Positions 12,709-20,690 of a stretch of 33,854 nucleotides of DNA are shown in pieces; position 1 is the first letter of the stretch, and each line of letters begins with the position of its first letter. The position numbers were made by a program, and so were the translations under genes. Where the stretch lies: the NCBI GenBank assembly GCA_020722285.1, contig DYLC01000006.1, positions 1 to 33,854 on the forward strand, read 5' to 3'. This stretch comes from Desulfobulbus propionicus (GTDB taxonomy: Bacteria > Desulfobacterota > Dissulfuribacteria > Dissulfuribacterales > DYLC01). Below the pieces are notes generated by a model. It was not told the origin of the DNA, searched no databases, and saw nothing but the letters and a program-made list of their open reading frames with translations.

Positions 12709-13391
12709 GATGCATGTTGTATAAAATCTTGCTGATTGTATGTATTGTGTCCGTTGAGGCAGGGGTCTGTTTTGCTGGCAGAAGTGATGTGGCGGACAGG
12801 GTTGCCATTGCCAATGGAGTCTTGAAGGACATGATGTCGCTTAATGAGGCGATTCCACAGGAATTGCTTGAGGTATGTTCAGGAATTGCAATCTTTCCAA
12901 ATACCTTCAAGGCTGGTTTTATTGTTGGTGTAAATTACGGCAAGGGAGTCTTTGTTGCCAAGGATCCAGTGACTGGAAAGTGGCATGGGCCAGTGTTTCT
13001 GACTATTGGCGGAGGCAGTTTTGGCTGGCAGATAGGCGCTCAGGTTACAGATTTCGTGCTTGTTGTGATGAATCAGCGGGGGGTATCTGCCTTCATGAAG
13101 GATAATGTCACACTTGGAGGGGACCTCTCTGTAGCTGTAGGGCCAGTGGGGCGCAAGATGACGGCTTCAACAGACATTGCCTTGTCTTCTGAGGTTTATT
13201 CTTATTCCCGAACAAGGGGATTTTTTGCGGGAGTTTCTCTCACCGGCGCATATCTTCACAATGACTATGAGTCAAATGAGCTTTTTTACCAGAAGGCGAT
13301 GCTTCCCAGGGAGATATTAAACGGCAAGATTCTGGAGCAGCCCAAAGAAGTTGAACAACTGCTTGCTTCCCTGGATAAGTGCTGTAAGTAG
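12705..13391 (+). CDS. Secreted SYLF-domain (Ysc84-like) lipid-binding protein
   Basis: Signal peptide [25 protein letters not shown] followed by SYLF pattern AIFPNTFKAGFIVGVNYGKGVFVAKD...IGGGSFGWQIGAQVTDFVLVVMNQRGVSAF. Start at 12705 (ATGA overlap with upstream gene) preferred over the longer ORF call at 12612. Confidence 0.85.
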   Translation: MRCMLYKILLIVCIVSVEAGVCFAGRSDVADRVAIANGVLKDMMSLNEAIPQELLEVCSGIAIFPNTFKAGFIVGVNYGKGVFVAKDPVTGKWHGPVFLTIGGGSFGWQIGAQVTDFVLVVMNQRGVSAFMKDNVTLGGDLSVAVGPVGRKMTASTDIALSSEVYSYSRTRGFFAGVSLTGAYLHNDYESNELFYQKAMLPREILNGKILEQPKEVEQLLASLDKCCK

Positions 13392-13394
13392 CTG

Positions 13395-14021
13395 ATGTGG
13401 GTTACATTGATTGCTGCCTCCACCCTTTGTGGCAGGATATCACCTGACATAAAAGGTAGCAATCTTGACAGGCAGCACCTTGAGCAGATGCGCATGGCAA
13501 CCGGCGCAGGTCTGATGGGGGCAGCCACGCTAAGGATCGACGATCCCGAGATGAGGGCTGTTGGTGGCGTGTTACCGCCAGAAAGAATCCGCTCGGTAAT
13601 CACGACCTCGCAAACCCTTCCTTTTCACAAAAGATTTTTTTCATCAAACCCTTTTCCTGTAGTTTTTACATCTGAATTATCTGTTGCTGCTTTAAAGCAG
13701 CAATCGCCACCCGGTGTGGAAGTAGTTGCCGTGCCTTTTTTTGCCAAAGGGCTTCTTTCACTCCAGCATGTGCTTGAATGGCTGGAACAAAAAGGGGTTC
13801 ACTCTGTTTTGATTGAGGGTGGCGGCAGGCTTAATTATGCCGCTTTTTCTCAGCAGATTATAGATGATATATATCTTACGGTAATCCCACGGATAGAAGG
13901 CGGTGTGAATGGCGCAATGTTTTTGGCAGGAGAAAAAGGCCTTGCCCAGGCATTAAGGCTTGTTAATTGTCTTTCCCTTGAGACAGGCGAGGTAATCCTG
14001 CATTATGAGGTGCTAAAATGA
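13395..14021 (+). CDS. RibD C-terminal (bacterial DHFR-like) reductase domain protein
   Basis: MRMATGAGLMGAATLRIDDPEM...HSVLIEGGGRLNYAAFSQQIIDDIYLTVIPRIEGG matches the RibD C-terminal family; lacks a deaminase domain. Confidence 0.82.
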   Translation: MWVTLIAASTLCGRISPDIKGSNLDRQHLEQMRMATGAGLMGAATLRIDDPEMRAVGGVLPPERIRSVITTSQTLPFHKRFFSSNPFPVVFTSELSVAALKQQSPPGVEVVAVPFFAKGLLSLQHVLEWLEQKGVHSVLIEGGGRLNYAAFSQQIIDDIYLTVIPRIEGGVNGAMFLAGEKGLAQALRLVNCLSLETGEVILHYEVLK

Positions 14022-14623
14022 ATGAGCAGTGTCCTGACAAGAAATCCAGCCAGGAGAGGCTTGCACGCTTTGCGCGTTTTTTGTTTGAGGGTGCTATACT
14101 CAAAAAGACCTGGCGCACAGGGTATGCCTTTTTAGGTCAGGGCAGGGAGTCTGTGGCAGAGCATACCTTTGGCATGATGCTCATTGCCATGATCCTTGCG
14201 AGGCTTTGCCCTGAGGTTGACGAGTTGAAATTGCTCAAGTTGTGTCTCTTGCACGATATGCCTGAGGCGCGTACGGGTGATGCAAACGCAGTACACAAGC
14301 GTTACATTGTCCGGGATGAGGAGAGAGCGGTTTTGGACATGGTGCGGGGGCTTGAAGGCGGTCAGTTGATAGAACGGCTTATTCATGAGTTTAACGATGG
14401 AAAAAGCCTTGAAGCCAGGCTTGCGCGGGATGCTGACCAGCTTGACATGATTCTTTCCCTGAAAACTCATTCAGACACAGGCAGTGATGATGCTGTGATC
14501 TGGATGCCTTATGTGAAGCGTCGCCTTGTGACGCAGGAGGCAAAGGCGCTGGCTGATGCTGTTCTTGCTGAGCATTGGTCATGCTGGTGGATGAGTGAGC
14601 TTTTGGGCGAGTGTGGTGGGTAG
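14018..14623 (+). CDS. HD-domain phosphohydrolase (YfbR/HDDC2-like 5'-deoxynucleotidase)
   Basis: SVAEHTFGMMLIAMIL...LKLCLLHDMPEARTGD...RDADQLDMILSLK; start overlaps previous stop (ATGA). Confidence 0.85.
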   Translation: MNEQCPDKKSSQERLARFARFLFEGAILKKTWRTGYAFLGQGRESVAEHTFGMMLIAMILARLCPEVDELKLLKLCLLHDMPEARTGDANAVHKRYIVRDEERAVLDMVRGLEGGQLIERLIHEFNDGKSLEARLARDADQLDMILSLKTHSDTGSDDAVIWMPYVKRRLVTQEAKALADAVLAEHWSCWWMSELLGECGG

Positions 14624-14655
14624 TCCGAAAAACTTTTTAGTTTCGATTTGGTGCT

Positions 14656-14832
14656 AAAGTTGATAGTATCGCAAAAAAAGTCGCCAACTGCCCAACTACT
14701 GCTATATTGTGCTACATCCTTTGTCTTTACGGCGTACAGGAATTACGCCTCATTCATCAGGATTTGTGTGCCTTGCATTTGACGATTTTTGATTAGCCAT
14801 CGTGTAGATTTTTTATGAGACCATAAAAGTTA
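14656..14832. repeat. MITE-like intergenic repeat, copy 1
   Basis: Core 14682-14754 is nearly identical to 24080-24152 (CCAACTGCCCAACTACTGCTATATTGTGCT..ATCCTT.GTCTTT.CGGCGTACAGGAA.TACGC); ends form imperfect inverted repeats (AAAGTTGATAGTATCGCAAAAAAA vs TTTTTTATGAGACCATAAAAGTT). Confidence 0.75.
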
Positions 14833-14885
14833 ATTACGAGCGATAGTTGATTTTTGTATTGGTTATTGGCAAAAGCTATTTTGGC

Positions 14886-14918
14886 TTGACAGATGAAGAT
14901 GGTTGCATAATAATGCAA
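14886..14918 (+). promoter_or_regulatory. Sigma70-like promoter with overlapping palindromic operator upstream of arsR-like gene
   Basis: TTGACA (14886-14891), 17-nt spacer, AATAAT (14909-14914); palindrome TTGCAT-AATA-ATGCAA (14903-14918) overlaps the -10. Confidence 0.6.
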
Positions 14919-14954
14919 TTATCGAATTAAGCAAATAGCTAAGTAATTGGTGCC

Positions 14955-15308
14955 ATGATGAGGTGTTTTTGTAATATGGATATATTTGCGCTTCATGCTG
15001 AGTTTTGTGCAATTTTTTCCTCTGAAATCAGGCTTCGCATCATGTGGGCGTTGGGGGATGGGGAAAAAACGGTAACAGACCTTGCCAATGAGCTTGGAAT
15101 CAGCATTTCTAACACATCTCAGCATCTTGCAATAATGAGAAGTCGTGGGGCAGTGGAGACGCGGCGGGAAGGAAGAACGATTTTTTATCGGATAGCTAAT
15201 TTCAAATTTTTTCAAGGAGCAAGCCTGATACGAGAGGGATTGCTGGAAGAGTTTATGAAAAAAAGTCAGATGTCGGTTCAGAGTGAAATATATCTGTCCG
15301 CTGTGTAA
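14955..15308 (+). CDS. ArsR/SmtB-family winged-helix transcriptional regulator (start may be 14976)
   Basis: FSSEIRLRIMWALGDGEKTVTDLANELGISISNTSQHLAIMRSRGAVETRREGRTIFYRIAN is a typical ArsR wHTH; alternative ATG at 14976 has a better upstream GAGGTG. Confidence 0.9.
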   Translation: MMRCFCNMDIFALHAEFCAIFSSEIRLRIMWALGDGEKTVTDLANELGISISNTSQHLAIMRSRGAVETRREGRTIFYRIANFKFFQGASLIREGLLEEFMKKSQMSVQSEIYLSAV

Positions 15309-15320
15309 AAGGAGGAAAAT

Positions 15321-16898
15321 ATGCCAAAAATACGTTTGTTAGCAGGGCTATACGCCTGTGGTTTTGCTGGCCTGGCATCAACTTCCTGGGCTTTGGTCCA
15401 TGAGATAAAGTCAGAACAGGCAGCGCTGCTGACTACCGCAGATCACAGGAAGTTTCAGGCTCTCAATCAGGAGTTTCAATCAGGGCCGGAGGTGACTAAG
15501 GCATGCCTGAGCTGTCACACAGAGGCAGCCAAGCAGGTGCATAAATCAATACACTGGAGCTGGCAGTGGGAAAAGGCAGGAGGTCTGGGCAAAAAAAACG
15601 CTGTCAATAACTTCTGAGTGGCTGTTACCTCCAACTGGTGCAGGTGCACCAGCTGCCACGCTGGCTATGGCTGGAAGGATGCGGAATTTGATTTTTCCTC
15701 ACAGGAGAACGTGGACTGCTTAGTATGCCACGACAGCACAGGAAAATACAAGAAATTTCCAACTGACTGCGGACACCCCGCCTATGAAGAGAAAAAATTT
15801 ATGGACAAGGTGTTTCCAAAACTTGATCTCAAGGAAATAGCCCAGAATGTCTCAAATCCTGACCGCCGAAACTGTGGTGCTTGTCATTTTTTCGGCGGAG
15901 GAGGAAATGGAGTGAAGCATGGAGACCTTGACACCTCGCTTCTGGCCCCATCCAAGGCGCTGGATGTCCACATGGACAAGGCTGGCCTGAACTACTCATG
16001 CGGCAAATGCCACACCACTGAGGCGCATCACATCGAGGGCAGACATTACAGCGACCCTGCCTCAAACGATCACAACTCTGCAATGCCAAAAGACAACCGC
16101 AACAGAATAGCCTGTGAATCCTGTCACTCGGCAACTCCTCATAAAAATAACGAAAAGCTCAACCACCATACTGACAAAGTGGCATGTCAGACCTGCCATA
16201 TCCCTGCATTTGCAAGGGAAAACCCAACGGTCATGTGGTGGGACTGGTCAAAGGCAGGTAAAAAAGCAGAAGATGGAAAGCCTGTCAAGAGTAAGAATGA
16301 ACAAACAGGCGTAGAATACACTACTATGAAAGGCGAACAGCACTGGAAAAAGAATCAATCCCCTGACTATTACTGGTACAACGGCAGCATGACTTACATC
16401 AAGGCAGGAGACAGGATTGCATTAACTGCTCCTGTAAAGCTTTCAGTCCCTGCTGGCGGTCAAAATGATCCGAATTCCAGGATTGCTCCATTTAAAATAC
16501 ACAAAGGCATCCAGCCTGTTGATGAGAAAAATCAGACCATCCTCATCCCAAAACTCTTTGGAAAACCCGGTTCAGGCGCATACTGGGCCGATTATGACTG
16601 GCAAAAGGCCGGGGAGATCGGCATGGCTGCGGCAGGACTTCCATTTTCCGGCCATGTGGGATTCGCAGAGACCTGGACGTTCTGGCCCATAAACCACATG
16701 GTAGCGCCAAAGGAACAGTCTCTGAAATGTGACGCCTGCCACAGCGGCGTGGGGCGTCTCAAAGACCTTGGTGGCTTCTATATGCCTGGCAGGGACAAAA
16801 GCAGGGTTATTGACATGATAGGTTGGGGCCTTGTGGGACTTTATGGCATAGGAGCTGGACTTCACGGCATCTTGCGGCTTTTTAAGACAAAAAAATAG
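15321..16898 (+). CDS. Octaheme c-type cytochrome, tetrathionate reductase (OTR)-like family; predicted selenoprotein, Sec at TGA 15615-15617
   Basis: ORFs 15321-15617 and 15618-16898 are in the same frame, separated only by TGA. Joined product: signal peptide plus CLSCH, CTSCH, CLVCH, CGACH, CGKCH, CESCH, CQTCH, CDACH = 8 heme sites; sequence across the junction ...KKNAVNNF-U-VAVTSNWCRCTSCHAGYGWKD; SECIS-like hairpin downstream of TGA. Confidence 0.88.
15615..15659 (+). promoter_or_regulatory. Predicted bacterial SECIS element (UGA plus downstream stem-loop)
   Basis: TGA 15615-15617; lower helix GTGGC (15618-15622)/GCCAC (15655-15659); upper helix CTGGTGC (15635-15641)/GCACCAG (15646-15652), 7 bp perfect, loop AGGT. 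Apex TGC-AGGT-GCACC resembles the E. coli fdhF apex GGUUGC-AGGUCU-GCACC. Confidence 0.85.
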
Positions 16899-16908
16899 GA
16901 GAAATGCC

Positions 16909-17502
16909 ATGCAAAGGATATATCTTTACTCCAGATTTGAAAGATTCTGGCACTGGTCCCAGGCTGCTCTCATTATTCTTCTAATCCTGAGCGGCTTTGA
17001 GATACACGGGACATGGAACATATGGGGCTTTGAAAAAGCCCACAGCCTGCATGTAATCAGCGCATGGGGGCTGACAGGCCTTGTGGCATTTGCCATATTT
17101 TGGCACTTCACTACTGGTGAGTGGAGGCAATACATCCCTACCTTTGAAAAACTCAAAGAGATGATCTCCTATTACACTGGTGGCATTTTTAAAGGCGAAC
17201 CCCACCCGTTTGAAAAGACCAAGGATAAAAAACTGAATCCGCTTCAAAGATGGGCTTATTTCAAGCTCAAGGTCATCCTGTTTCCTCTCCAGTTCATAAG
17301 CGGCTTTTTATTCCTGTATTACAATGACTGGAAGACGTTAGGCATAGACTTAACCCTTGAACCAGTGGCCTTGCTACATACCCTTGGCGGCTTTGCCTTT
17401 CTGGCGTTTCTGGTAATACATGCATATCTCACCACCACAGGCCATACACTTTTCAGCCATATAAAGGCCATGATAACAGGCTGGGAGACGACAGGCAGTT
17501 AA
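16909..17502 (+). CDS. Membrane cytochrome b (cytochrome b561/thiosulfate-reductase cyt b-like subunit)
   Basis: RFERFWHWSQAALIILLILSGFEIHGTW..., several TM segments with conserved His; immediately downstream of the octaheme cytochrome. Confidence 0.85.
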   Translation: MQRIYLYSRFERFWHWSQAALIILLILSGFEIHGTWNIWGFEKAHSLHVISAWGLTGLVAFAIFWHFTTGEWRQYIPTFEKLKEMISYYTGGIFKGEPHPFEKTKDKKLNPLQRWAYFKLKVILFPLQFISGFLFLYYNDWKTLGIDLTLEPVALLHTLGGFAFLAFLVIHAYLTTTGHTLFSHIKAMITGWETTGS

Positions 17503-18911
17503 ATTGGAAAAGTTTCACCATAGCCTGGCACTGTTACCTCTGTTTGAGGCAGAGCTGTTTGTATAGCATGCTTCAGGGATTTCAGGGCGTCAGGCTCTCC
17601 ATGAACTAGAAATACTTTTTTGGGCATAGCTTTTTTAGCAAATTCTACTAAATGATGCCTGTCAGCATGTGCTGAAAAGCCGTTGATTGTATAGATTTTT
17701 GCCTTAACCGCAACCTCTTCTCCAAAGATTTTGACAGGGTTTTCGCCATCGACTATCCTGCGGCCAAGGCTTCCCTGTGTCTGAAATCCAACAATTATAA
17801 GAGTGGTGTTTTCTCGCCATAGAAGGTGTTTGAGGTGGTGTTTGATGCGTCCGCCTGTCATCATTCCGCTGCCTGCAAGTATGATCTTTGGCCCAGTGAA
17901 ATTGTGAATCGCCCTTGATTCATCGATGGTTTCACTTAATATTAAACCCGGAAAAATGAATGGGGATGAGCGTTCTGTAAGTTGAACTTGTAATTTTGGG
18001 TCGCAAAAGGCACAGTGAGTATGGTAAAGTCTCGTGATGTTTATGGCCAAAGGACTGTTGAGGAATACTGGAATGTTCCTTGCAATTTTGCCTGTCTTTT
18101 TCAATAGGCCGATATGATACAGTATTTCCTGTGCCCTTTCAAGGGCAAAGGTAGGTATTAGCACAGATCCTTTCTTTTTAAGGGTGTGTACTATTGCCTC
18201 TTCAAACTCTAATACAGACTCTGCATAGCTTTTGTGCTCTCGATTTCCATAGGTTGATTCCATCACAAGCACATCAACTGACTGATTGGGTGAGGAAGGA
18301 TTTTTCACTACAGGTCTGTCTCCATCTCCGAGGTCGCCTGTGTAAAGCAGTTGTTTCACCCCCATGCCATCGCGCCCCTGATATTCTATGAAGGTTTGCG
18401 CTGAACCGAGTATGTGGCCTGCTTCGGAAAAGTGAAAAGAAAGGCGCACATCTTCTGACAGGGAAATAGGCGTGTCATATCCAACTGGCATGTCAAAAAA
18501 ATCCATGGAATAATAGACGTCTTCGGTGGAATATAGTGGCGCTGAGACCTCTATGCCTTTTCTTGCAAGCCTTCTTTTTTTCCAGTCGAACTCTTCCTTG
18601 TGAAGATGAGCAGCGTCGAGCAGAATGAGTCTTGCGATGTCTTTAGTGGGAGGCGTTGAGTAGATGTGTCCATGAAAACCATTTTTTACAAGTACAGGTA
18701 TCCTGCCACAGTGGTCAAGATGACCGTGGCTTAAAATAAGACCGTCCACCGCCTCAGCCCTGAAGGGAAAAGGTGCATAGTTTTGGCTTTCAACCTCCCA
18801 CTGTCCCTGAAACATGCCGCAGTCAAGGAGAAATGCTTTATGGTTGTTTTCAAAAAGGTGGCATGAACCTGTCACACCACCTGTCGCTCCATGAAAGGTT
18901 ATTGTAGTCAT
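17499..18911 (-). CDS. MBL-fold metallo-hydrolase, beta-CASP RNA exonuclease-like
   Basis: LSHGHLDHCGRIP metal motif, MESTYGNREH, GSGMMTGGRIKHHL, GFSAHADRHHL motifs. Confidence 0.93.
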   Translation of the reverse strand: MTTITFHGATGGVTGSCHLFENNHKAFLLDCGMFQGQWEVESQNYAPFPFRAEAVDGLILSHGHLDHCGRIPVLVKNGFHGHIYSTPPTKDIARLILLDAAHLHKEEFDWKKRRLARKGIEVSAPLYSTEDVYYSMDFFDMPVGYDTPISLSEDVRLSFHFSEAGHILGSAQTFIEYQGRDGMGVKQLLYTGDLGDGDRPVVKNPSSPNQSVDVLVMESTYGNREHKSYAESVLEFEEAIVHTLKKKGSVLIPTFALERAQEILYHIGLLKKTGKIARNIPVFLNSPLAINITRLYHTHCAFCDPKLQVQLTERSSPFIFPGLILSETIDESRAIHNFTGPKIILAGSGMMTGGRIKHHLKHLLWRENTTLIIVGFQTQGSLGRRIVDGENPVKIFGEEVAVKAKIYTINGFSAHADRHHLVEFAKKAMPKKVFLVHGEPDALKSLKHAIQTALPQTEVTVPGYGETFPI

Positions 18912-18916
18912 TTTTT

Positions 18917-20146
18917 TTACCCCTGTGGTTCTGGTGTGGTTTCAGGATATACGTAGTAGGAATTGACCCATCCTTTTCTTCCTTCAGGCAGCCTGATATA
19001 ATACCATTTATGATACGTACCTATTACAGGCAGTTTGTCGCCGTAATAAACTTCAGATATTACAGGAAAGTCTGAGGCTGGTCCTGACCGCACATTCAAT
19101 ATTTCTGTATTGACAATTATGAAGTCCGCCGGTGGGGCATCTACTTCCCAGACCGGAGGCAGTTCATCAGGCTCATTAATTACAACATATCCTCCGGGGG
19201 CGGAACGGTAATAAACTCCGGCATAGCTATAGTACTCAATGCCTCCAAGATAAAAGGTGGTATATCCAAATGGAAGGGTAGCCAGGACAAAACCAATCGG
19301 TGGGGCCACCCATACAAAACCGTTGTATGCCCTTCTGTAAAAACAGCCATCATGTATAAAAAACCAGTCATTTTTGAAATGAACTTTTTTGTGGCCCTGA
19401 GGCAGTTCACGATAAAAACTTTTGCCTGGTGGAGGCAACTTTCTTAAATCGCCATGTGAATATCTGTCATAGTCTTGCCTGTTATGATTGTAAGCACTTT
19501 CCCAATCTTTTGAAATTTTTTTGTCAGACCACGTAACCCGGTCTTTGTCCCTGTCTCCTGGTCTATGTCCATTCTCCTTGAGAGCTGGGTCGCTGAAGCG
19601 TTTGTGATCCAGTTCGTCTTTTTTGCCGGTTCTGAAGGTTTGTTTGTCGAATACGTGAGCATCTGGCGCTGACTGGCTGGTGGTGAACCCTGCGCTTTTC
19701 TGGAACGGATTTTGCTGAAAAGCGTTTTTGTCAAACCTCTGAGGCTGTTCAGTTTTATGAACCTTTAAGCCGGTGCTGTTTTGAGGAGTTCTGTTTTTGA
19801 AACCGCTATCACTGACAGAGTCACTGCGTTTTCTCACAGGGTCAACAGTGAGTTTTTCATATGGTTGCCGTTGGATGATATTTGCTTGGCTGCCGCTATT
19901 GTCAAAACCGGAACTGGATTGGTTGGATGGGGAAAAAGACATCGGCTTAGGCTTTCGAGTCATTGAATCCTTGTGTGATATGTCAAAACTGTCCCCTCCT
20001 GACTTGCTGTCAAATCTGTGGGAAGTGCCTTTTTGAGCCTCCCATGAAGAATGTCCGCCATCCCATGCAAAAACATAAGGCTCTGTCAATATCAATGAAG
20101 CAAGAACAAGTCCGATGCAACGGTGTTTTTTTTCAGCAGTTTTCAT
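18917..20146 (-). CDS. Secreted protein with C-terminal bacterial SH3 domain and a DUF6515-like domain
   Basis: Signal peptide MKTAEKKHRCIGLVLASLILTEPYVFA if started at 20146 (ORF extends to 20266); aromatic/Gly-rich CFYRRAYNGFVWVAPPIGFVLATLPFGYTTFYLGGIEYYSYAGVYYRSAPGGYVV; SH3b VNTEILNVRSGPASDFPVISEVYYGDKLPVIGTYHKWYYIRLPEGRKGWVNSYYV. Confidence 0.8.
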   Translation of the reverse strand: MKTAEKKHRCIGLVLASLILTEPYVFAWDGGHSSWEAQKGTSHRFDSKSGGDSFDISHKDSMTRKPKPMSFSPSNQSSSGFDNSGSQANIIQRQPYEKLTVDPVRKRSDSVSDSGFKNRTPQNSTGLKVHKTEQPQRFDKNAFQQNPFQKSAGFTTSQSAPDAHVFDKQTFRTGKKDELDHKRFSDPALKENGHRPGDRDKDRVTWSDKKISKDWESAYNHNRQDYDRYSHGDLRKLPPPGKSFYRELPQGHKKVHFKNDWFFIHDGCFYRRAYNGFVWVAPPIGFVLATLPFGYTTFYLGGIEYYSYAGVYYRSAPGGYVVINEPDELPPVWEVDAPPADFIIVNTEILNVRSGPASDFPVISEVYYGDKLPVIGTYHKWYYIRLPEGRKGWVNSYYVYPETTPEPQG

Positions 20147-20358
20147 GAGTTGTTGTCCTTTTAACAAAAAAAATGTGGAACAAGATTTTTTTTGCAAGTT
20201 ATAAGCCAATTCTATAAAAAGTCCTTGATTGAAAAGTTGCAGGTAACCTGGTATGAAGTCAGACATATCGTCAGTCGGATGTAGGAGTTTTTTTTATACA
20301 TTATGCAACAAACTTAATAATATGCAAGCGCTATGAGGCAATCCCGCCATAGGCAATT

Positions 20359-20536
20359 CCAGAAATCAGAAAGTTAGTTCGATGGCAAGGCGTGATAAGG
20401 CTGAAAAGCGCAGCATAATCCCCTGTATGTGAGTATTTGCCCTGCGCCTTGCAATAAAAAGCAAGGCTTGGAAAATTGCAAAGCAATTTGCCAGCCGACG
20501 AACAACGCAGCCATTGGACGAAATGGCAATTTCTGG
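20359..20536. repeat. Palindromic/MITE-like intergenic element (approximate bounds)
   Basis: Outer CCAGAAAT (20359-20366) / ATTTCTGG (20529-20536) with internal partially complementary segments in a non-coding GC-shifted region. Confidence 0.45.
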
Positions 20537-20603
20537 GACTTCCCTATAGAAGAAACGGAAAAATGCTACCAGACGTTTTGTCCCCATTTTTTATTTTAAG
20601 GGA

Positions 20604-20632
20604 TTGACAGCCAATCGTTATTGTGATAACAG
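20604..20632 (+). promoter_or_regulatory. Possible sigma70-like promoter for the atp F0 operon
   Basis: TTGACA at 20604 with weak -10 TAACAG at 17-nt spacing, upstream of atpZ start. Confidence 0.35.
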
Positions 20633-20690
20633 TGGGCATTCTGAAATGAATGAAGATTCAGAAAAATTCACATATTGAGGCAGACCCTGA

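Noticed and set aside
15321-15617. Pseudogene by nonsense mutation
   Set aside because: Frame is otherwise intact for 525 codons, the stop is TGA rather than TAA/TAG, and a SECIS-like hairpin follows. Not excluded without selABCD evidence.
15618-16898. ORF2 as an independent gene starting at GTG
   Set aside because: It starts immediately after the TGA, has no own RBS or signal peptide, and contains only 7 of 8 heme sites; read-through is the better model.
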